In this document: positions 58,277 to 64,000 of the stretch, piece by piece
Layout of the letters: each line of letters opens with the position of its first letter
Position numbering within the stretch: position 1 is the stretch's first letter
Position numbers and translations under genes: made by a program
Assembly: GCF_010681825.2 (NCBI RefSeq)
Contig: NZ_CP066776.1
Location: 3,348,001-3,412,000 of the forward strand
DNA from: Sulfuriroseicoccus oceanibius
GTDB lineage: Bacteria > Verrucomicrobiota > Verrucomicrobiia > Verrucomicrobiales > SLCJ01
DNA: 64,000 bases
Reading direction: 5' to 3'
The notes under the pieces: model-generated
What the model saw: only the letters and a program-made list of their open reading frames with translations
The model's database searches: none
Told to the model about the DNA's origin: nothing

Positions 58277-61200
58277 ATGAACCGCATTTCCCGCATCCTT
58301 GCACTCACGGCCTGCACCACATTGGCAGCCCCTCTGACCTCCGCCTACGCGGAACACTATAAGCTCTTCGTTCTCACCGGACAGTCCAACTCACTCGGCA
58401 CTACCAATGGAGGTGAGAGCGATCCAAGCTCGGGCAGCGATCCCGCCGACAGCCACATCAAGTTCGCCTGGCGCAATGTCCAAAATGCCACGACCACTAT
58501 TGGCCACTCCGGCCAAACCTTGGACCCAGCTACCACCACCGCGGACTTCACCACGCTTCAGGATCAGCAGGGCGGTGTCTACGGAGGCAGCGCCACGCAC
58601 TGGGGACCGGAAATTTCCTTCGGCCGCAATCTCTTCAAAGCAGGCGTCCGTAACTTCGGCATCATCAAAGCCAGCCGTGGCGGCGGCGGTAACACATTCT
58701 GGGACAAATCCGCCGGCGGCCACATGTACACCGACGTCGTCGATACCGTGACCGAAGCCACCGCCGACCTCACCGCAGACGGCCATACCTTCGAAATCGT
58801 CGGCCTGCTCTACTTCCAAGGTGAAAGCAACACCGCTGCCGAAGCCTCCGTCGCCGGCAGCCGATTCAAAACACTCGTCGACAACCTGCGCTCGGACCTC
58901 CCGAACGCAGCGTCACTCCACGGGTTGATCGGCGGCATCGCGAAATCCGGCAGCGAGGAAGACACCACTCGCGCCCAGCACGCTGCCATCGCCGCCAGCA
59001 CATCCTACATTTCCTACTTCGATAACGTCGACCAAACCGCCAACTACTCACCCGACGGCCTCCACTTTAACAAGCAAGGAAAACTGACCATCGGCCAGCG
59101 TTTTGCCAATGCCGCATTCGACGCAGGCATCGTCTCCCGCCACTACGGACGTCTCGTGTTCATTGGCGACTCCATCACCCAGGGCGGTAACGGAGACCAT
59201 CCGAGCTATCGCTACCAGGTCTTCAAGAACCTGGCCAACGCCAACGTCCCGGCCGACGCAGCTACCGGCTATCAGTTCGTCGGCAGCGTCACCGGAGCCC
59301 ACACCACCGCCAGCGGTGGCGGCAACGTCACCACCCCGGACGTCAACGGCCAAAGCTTTAGCAATGTCCACGAAGGCCACTACGGCTGGCGCGTATCCTG
59401 GGAAGTCGGACGCGTCGCCCTGCCCGCTGGGCGCCGCAGTGGCAACCGAGGTGAAGGCACCTTGCTCAACTGGACCGGTCAGGCCAACCCTCAAGAGTAC
59501 GACTTGGACTCCATCGGCAACAAGGTCCCGTACCCCGACCCAGCGGCTTCGGACACAGGCAATACCGGCACGACCTACACCCCGGACACTGCAGTGATCA
59601 AAATCGGTATCAACGACATCGCCGACGGGGTCGCCGTCACTCAGATCCGCGACGACATCGGCACTATGATCGACCAACTCCAGGCCGCCAACGCCAATGT
59701 CCGCATCTTCCTCAGCCAGGTGCTCTACATCAACAAGGGCGCAGCTCTGAACGCAAAAGTCGACGAACTGAATGCGCTGCTTCCCTCCTTGGCTGCCGAC
59801 AAAACCACGAGCACCTCGCCGATCTGGGTGATCGAAACCAACACCGGCTTTAACCCAGTCACCCAGACTTTCGACCAAGTGCACCCGAACGCTGACGGCG
59901 AAGCCTACGTCGGCAACCGCATCTCCGGCGGCCTCGCATTGATCGAAATGCCCGTACCTGGCGGCGTCACCGCCCTGCCATTGCAAGAAAAAGACAGCAA
60001 CGACCTCGGCTCAGCCAAATTTGAAGGAACCGACATCTGGAACACCGGCAGCTTTGCCACCGGATGGATCAGCAACGGCAATCCCGGCGCAACGGCAGCC
60101 GACGACAACGACATCCGCATCACCCACCCCGGTGATGCGATCGCCCACTGGATCGAAGGCACCAACACAGGATGGTCCGACATCAACGACGGCATCTGGA
60201 CCTGGGAAGCCCGCTTCAAGTTCGACGCACTCCCGAATGGCTTCATCGTCTGGCTCGGCACGGGCGAGGACGCAATTTTCATCGAGCTCTATGCCGACCG
60301 CACCCAGGACACCGGCGGGCAATCGTTCAACGTTGCACACAACAACACCGATGGCCAGTTCCACACGTTCAGAGTCACCCACGACCCGAATACCAACCGC
60401 TACCACGTCTGGCGCGATGACGTACAGCTCACCCCTGCAGGAGGTGCCCCATACGACGGCCCCACCGATGACGAACGCATGATCCTCGGTGACTTCACCG
60501 GCAGTTCCTTCGGCGACGGCTACTCAGTCACCGTAGACTACGTGATGTATCGCGGCGGCTACGAGGGCAACGAAATCCACAATGGCACTTCGTTCATCAA
60601 CAGTTGGACGAATGCACAAAATGCCCTCACCGCAACCATCGTTAACTCCACAGACCTTCAGCTCGTTAACCCTGGATCGGGGCCCGCATGGCTCGAAGGG
60701 GAGAACACCGATTGGGCAACCAAAAACGACAGCTACTGGACATGGGAGTCACGGATCAAGTGCGACAACGTAGCCAACGGGTTCATCATCTGGCTCGAAA
60801 CCGGAGCCAAGGCAATCCAAGTCGCGCTCTTTCCGGACCGCACGGAAGACCTCGGAGCCAACAGCTTCTCCATCAGCCACAACAACGTCGATGGAGAATT
60901 CCACACCTTCCGCATCGGCTACGACGCGGCACGCGAAGTCTACCACGTCTGGCGCGACGGCGAACGCCTCACCAATACCCAGGGCGCGACACCAGACGCA
61001 AACGTCCTCACCCAGCGCATGATCCTCGGTGACTACACAACCGGCCCGTTCGGCAATAACTTCGATGTCACCATCGACTACATCCGCACCGACTCAGGTA
61101 ACTCATACCTGCCCCTCACCGCCGACGCCGACAAGGACGGCCTGCCCGACCTGTGGGAAGACCGCTACTACGGCAGCCTCACCGGCGCATCCGCAACCGC

Positions 61201-61510
61201 AGACGACGATGCCGACGGCCGCAACAACCTCGACGAGTACACAGCCGACACCAACCCAACCGATTCCAACTCGACACTAACCGTCACATCGACCGTGAAC
61301 TCCGCCGAGGGCACATGGAACCTGACCGTCCCGAAATCGTCCACCGCCCGGCGCTATACCCTCAAAAAGAGCGTCGATCTTGGAATCGCGGATCCGTGGG
61401 CCGCTGTGCCGGGCCAAGGCCCCATCACCGGCAACGGCAGCAACCTCGTCTTCCAAGACACCCCGACCGGCAACCGCACCTTCTACAAGGTCGAAGTCTC
61501 CCACCCATAG
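58277..61510 (+). CDS. Secreted double esterase: sialate-O-acetylesterase-like plus SGNH hydrolase with two concanavalin-like modules and a Ca-binding tail
   Basis: 1077 residues. Signal peptide, then a first esterase domain (about 27-290) with the GQSNSLG and GESN-type (FQGESNTAAE) motifs and DGLHFNKQGK, as in carbohydrate/sialate O-acetylesterases. A second, SGNH/GDSL domain (about 290-560): VFIGDSITQGG (serine), ... DQVHPNADGEAY (Asp/His). Two similar beta-sandwich modules (about 575-765 and 770-950) share WIEG-N-T-W-x-D, NDGIWTWEARFKF / NDSYWTWESRIKC and MILGD. The tail has Ca-binding D-rich repeats (DADKDGLPDLWEDRYYG, then DDDADGRNNLDEYTADT). It probably removes acetyl groups from polysaccharide at the cell surface. 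Confidence 0.88.
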   Translation: MNRISRILALTACTTLAAPLTSAYAEHYKLFVLTGQSNSLGTTNGGESDPSSGSDPADSHIKFAWRNVQNATTTIGHSGQTLDPATTTADFTTLQDQQGGVYGGSATHWGPEISFGRNLFKAGVRNFGIIKASRGGGGNTFWDKSAGGHMYTDVVDTVTEATADLTADGHTFEIVGLLYFQGESNTAAEASVAGSRFKTLVDNLRSDLPNAASLHGLIGGIAKSGSEEDTTRAQHAAIAASTSYISYFDNVDQTANYSPDGLHFNKQGKLTIGQRFANAAFDAGIVSRHYGRLVFIGDSITQGGNGDHPSYRYQVFKNLANANVPADAATGYQFVGSVTGAHTTASGGGNVTTPDVNGQSFSNVHEGHYGWRVSWEVGRVALPAGRRSGNRGEGTLLNWTGQANPQEYDLDSIGNKVPYPDPAASDTGNTGTTYTPDTAVIKIGINDIADGVAVTQIRDDIGTMIDQLQAANANVRIFLSQVLYINKGAALNAKVDELNALLPSLAADKTTSTSPIWVIETNTGFNPVTQTFDQVHPNADGEAYVGNRISGGLALIEMPVPGGVTALPLQEKDSNDLGSAKFEGTDIWNTGSFATGWISNGNPGATAADDNDIRITHPGDAIAHWIEGTNTGWSDINDGIWTWEARFKFDALPNGFIVWLGTGEDAIFIELYADRTQDTGGQSFNVAHNNTDGQFHTFRVTHDPNTNRYHVWRDDVQLTPAGGAPYDGPTDDERMILGDFTGSSFGDGYSVTVDYVMYRGGYEGNEIHNGTSFINSWTNAQNALTATIVNSTDLQLVNPGSGPAWLEGENTDWATKNDSYWTWESRIKCDNVANGFIIWLETGAKAIQVALFPDRTEDLGANSFSISHNNVDGEFHTFRIGYDAAREVYHVWRDGERLTNTQGATPDANVLTQRMILGDYTTGPFGNNFDVTIDYIRTDSGNSYLPLTADADKDGLPDLWEDRYYGSLTGASATADDDADGRNNLDEYTADTNPTDSNSTLTVTSTVNSAEGTWNLTVPKSSTARRYTLKKSVDLGIADPWAAVPGQGPITGNGSNLVFQDTPTGNRTFYKVEVSHP

Positions 61511-61545
61511 TTCCTCGTTAAAAATCGCCCGGACGCACGATCAAT

Positions 61546-61580
61546 ATGCCCGCTGAGCCCCCCGCTCAGCGGGCATTTTT
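61546..61580 (+). terminator. Terminator after the esterase gene
   Basis: ATGCCCGCTGAGC pairs with GCTCAGCGGGCAT, followed by T5. Confidence 0.88.
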
Positions 61581-61659
61581 GTGCCCATCCTCAATCGCGA
61601 CACTCACCCCATAGATCGACGAGCCCCCATGGAATCACGGTGTCCCCACCGTCCGTGGA

Positions 61660-61955
61660 ACAGCCCCATCCCCATTGTCGACGAGGACGTCGAACCACCA
61701 CGCATCCTCCGCATCACACAGAGGCCCCACGGACCGCCGGTTTCCCATCCGGCCACCAATCCTCAAGGAGCGCAGCGACCACTACTCCCCCTCCTTCGCC
61801 CGACGGCAGGAATGCCGTCCCTCCAGCGCTTCGCACCGCCACACGAACGGCGATGGAGCAACCTCACTCTTGAGGTTGACCGAGCGACTCCAGCATACCC
61901 TACCACGCTTCTCTCTCCGAAATCCCGTGAATCATGTCAATCCTGTCCAAACACG
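61660..61955. repeat. Composite intergenic repeat, copy R2
   Basis: Same modules as R1 in a shifted order: TCGACG-AGGA-CGTCGA palindrome, ACGGACCGCCGGTTTCCC, GAGCGCAGCGACCACT, GCGCTTCGCACC, AACCTCA-TGAGGTT hairpin, AATCATGTCAATCCTGTCC. It is flanked by the esterase terminator and the next gene. Confidence 0.7.
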
Positions 61956-61995
61956 ATTCCAAAACCGCCGCCCCTCGCATCCGGCTCCTCCGGTC

Positions 61996-63096
61996 CTACC
62001 GTTTGCGCCGCAAATGAAGCTTCAGTCCCTGATAACGGACTGTCGAAGAACCGGTTCCCATGGAGGCGCGCGCGCCCGACGAACCACGAAGGCGCATCGC
62101 CAAATCAAAGCGATCCTCGTAAATCGGCTCTCCCTTGTCGAACAAGACGCCATTCAAACGGGAAGTCTCCTCGCCCAGACCCACCCGGACAGCGACATCA
62201 CCACCGCCCGAATTGGCAAAACTCAGCACATAAACACGTCCCTGCCGCAGCCTTACACCGCTCGGAAACTCAAAACGGGTCACCACCCCGTCACCCAATG
62301 CCAAATCCTTCACCGTGCTCTCTGCAATCTCAGCTCCGAGCCCCCAGGTCGAGGCATCACCATCCGCATCCTCGCTCAGCACCAGCTTCACTGATTTGTT
62401 ATCAATATCATCCTGATGTCCCATCAATTTAGCGCCCCCCACCTCAATGGCATCCACCTCCATGCTCTGCGCCATGGTGAAGGTCTGACCACACGACTCT
62501 TCGAAATTCGCACTATCAACCGCGGGCAACGACGAAACATCTCCATCTGCAGTGGCCTCAAGCCTCATCGCCAGGTCGAACCGCCCCTCGAAAGCAGGCT
62601 TTTTGTCGGAAAACAAACACCAGCCGGGACGCGCCCCGGCTGGACTGAGCCCTACACGCCGGGTTGCCACACGTCCTCGCCCATCCAGCACTACCAACGC
62701 ATAGACCCGCCCCCCTCTAAGGCGCACAGGCTGCGCCAAGTTCGCGGTGACATCAGACCCCTGACCAAGTAACTCCACGGCTTCAGACCGCGCCAATACT
62801 TCACCAGGATCCCAAGTTTCCGGGTTGCCATCGAGATCCTCACGCAACTCCACCGAAACCGCCCCTAGCCAGCCATTCTCTTTGTCCTCTTTATAGAAAT
62901 GGGCCGCACGCCCCAACGTCACCGCATCCACATTCAATCCGCCACCCACAGGGAGCGCAAACGTCTGCCCAATCGGGCCCAAAAGATTTGCCTGATCCTC
63001 CGCAGGCAAACTGGAAACCGAGTTCCCCACCGCCGACACCACGGCACACCCAAAAACCGTCAAAAACAACCACTTACGCATCATCATCATCTCCAT
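61996..63096 (-). CDS. Secreted two-repeat beta-sandwich protein of unknown function
   Basis: 366 residues with a signal peptide (after MRKW: FLTVFGCAVVSAVGNSVSS). The mature part is two copies of one domain, about residues 30-185 and 190-350, sharing SSLPA-x-D-x-A-N, GQTFA/TM, V-x-V/D-A, and a repeat of RVYALVVLDGRGR / RVYVLSFANSGGG. The last residues LKLHLRRKR are basic, like a sorting or anchoring tail, but no PEP motif is seen. The ATG at 63096 begins a run of four methionine codons; the true start may be inside it. A carbohydrate-binding role is only a guess. Confidence 0.78.
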   Translation of the reverse strand: MEMMMMRKWLFLTVFGCAVVSAVGNSVSSLPAEDQANLLGPIGQTFALPVGGGLNVDAVTLGRAAHFYKEDKENGWLGAVSVELREDLDGNPETWDPGEVLARSEAVELLGQGSDVTANLAQPVRLRGGRVYALVVLDGRGRVATRRVGLSPAGARPGWCLFSDKKPAFEGRFDLAMRLEATADGDVSSLPAVDSANFEESCGQTFTMAQSMEVDAIEVGGAKLMGHQDDIDNKSVKLVLSEDADGDASTWGLGAEIAESTVKDLALGDGVVTRFEFPSGVRLRQGRVYVLSFANSGGGDVAVRVGLGEETSRLNGVLFDKGEPIYEDRFDLAMRLRGSSGARASMGTGSSTVRYQGLKLHLRRKR

Positions 63097-63275
63097 TCAG
63101 ACCAGCAGATAAAAAGGATATTCCGCGCCAAAACTCAAGTACGAATCGATCGCCGCCACCCTCACCCAAAACCAGACACATTTAAGCGTTAGAACCCATC
63201 AAAAAATAAAAATCCTCTCCCGTAATCAGCAGAGAGCAGCACGCCCCCATCCGCCTACCACTCTACCAAAACCTT

Positions 63276-64000
63276 CCTCACGCAAAGCACCCAAAGACCC
63301 AAAGGAGAAGTAGCGATCCAATTGCCACAAGAACTTCGACCTCTTCGCGCCCTTCGCCGCCCTCCCCCCAACTCATAAATCCCGTGAATCATGTCCATCG
63401 TGTCCAAAAATGCACCGGCACCGCTCCGTCCGACGGGCGACGATGGACCAACCTCACTCCTGAGGTTGAACGAGCGGCTCCGCTCCACCCTAACCACCCC
63501 CGAACATCCCCTTTGTCGACGAGGACGTCGAACCTCCATACACCCTCCGCATCACGCAGCGCCCCCTCGGACCGCCGTTCTCCAGTACGGCCATCAATCC
63601 CCACGGAGCGCAGCGACCACTCTTCCTCACCAGACCTCACGCAAAGCACCCTAAGCCCCAAAGAAGAAGCACCGATCCGCCCCCCAATACAACTTCGTGC
63701 TCTTCGTCCCTTCGAGGTTCCCCTCCAATTCACAAATCCCGTAAATCATGTCCATCCTGTCCAAAAATGCACCGGCACCGCTCCGTCCGACGGGCGACGA
63801 TGGACCAACCTCACTCCTGAGGTTGAACGAGCGGCTCCGCTCCACCCTAACCCACCGCAATGCCTGCCACGCCCATCCCAGTTGTCGACGAGGACGTCGA
63901 ACCTCCATGGCCCCTCCGCATCACGCAGCGCCCACTCGGACCGCCGTTCTCCAGTACGGCCCCCAATCCCCACGGAGCGCAGCGACCACTCTTCCCTCAA
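63276..64000. repeat. Two tandem copies (R3, R4) of the composite repeat, about 360 bp each
   Basis: The same module order recurs: CTCACGCAAAGCAC at 63277 and 63636, TGCACCGGCACCGCTCCG at 63411 and 63768, and GGAGCGCAGCGACCACTC at 63605 and 63974, so the period is 357-369 bases. The second copy runs off the window. All bases 63097-64000 hold no convincing gene. Confidence 0.8.

Noticed and set aside
63255-64000. Several short frames in the composite repeat with recurring peptides such as NLRSEV and DMIHGI
   Set aside because: The peptides recur because the DNA repeats; composition and missing start/RBS argue against protein.

Overview
This 64 kb window is bacterial chromosome, most likely from a free-living, probably marine or aquatic Verrucomicrobiota (Verrucomicrobiales). 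The evidence is the VPEPSSAALLGLGGLAMIL-type PEP-CTERM tails ending in RRRK, SHD1-like and TIGR03790-type secreted proteins, orphan polysaccharide-active enzymes, and a GC-rich core with many dispersed intergenic repeats. No plasmid, phage, insertion sequence or CRISPR array is visible.

Layout. 1-12.7 kb: the end of a secreted porin-like gene, a MATE transporter, the protein-arginine-kinase operon mcsA-mcsB-clpC (minus strand), a class IV aminotransferase, trmL plus an ABC ATPase, two paralogous coiled-coil proteins, the SRP RNA, an M23 peptidase and a Fur regulator. 12.8-22.3 kb: argH, a glycosyltransferase, an oxidoreductase, a GH27 alpha-galactosidase, a divergent oxyR/dps pair, a GntR-LacI-type regulator and two PEP-CTERM proteins. 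22.6-28.1 kb: one complete rRNA operon on the minus strand (16S, tRNA-Ala, tRNA-Ile, 23S, 5S), with its terminator and a 23S processing stem. 28.6-42.1 kb: mostly housekeeping genes (MTAP, Hsp15-like, hisI, ridA, menB, M20 peptidase, nucleotide-sugar epimerase, rplU-rpmA), plus a DUF455/ATP-grasp fusion and a GH43-like enzyme. 42.2-48.4 kb: two cysteine desulfurases followed by the most interesting genes of the window. 48.6-56.1 kb: recN, an MBL-fold enzyme, a TIGR03790-like protein, a nitronate monooxygenase and gnd. 56.2-64 kb: accessory region with a second GntR-LacI regulator, tandem terminator/sRNA-like elements, a 1077-residue double esterase, a two-repeat secreted protein, and copies of a composite intergenic repeat, two of them in tandem.

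Main discovery candidate. Three secreted thioredoxin-like genes (44715-45431, 47205-47894, 47901-48389) each look broken by a TGA, but the TGA is at the identical place: it replaces the first cysteine of the thioredoxin CGPC motif, giving SWUGPC. In all three the reading frame continues into a good thioredoxin C-terminal half, and 17-19 nt downstream of the TGA there is a perfect 6-bp stem with a 5-6 nt G-containing loop, the position and shape of a bacterial SECIS element. The stem sequences differ between gene A and genes B/C yet stay paired. I read these as three paralogous selenocysteine-containing, exported thioredoxins, next to a SufS-type desulfurase of a class known to mobilise selenium. 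selA, selB, selC and selD are not in the window.

Other notable points: a repeated U-rich motif plus terminator upstream of two secreted carbohydrate-enzyme genes, a 9-bp-period dispersed repeat, an OxyR-like operator between oxyR and dps, and a 560-bp unexplained stretch upstream of the rRNA operon.
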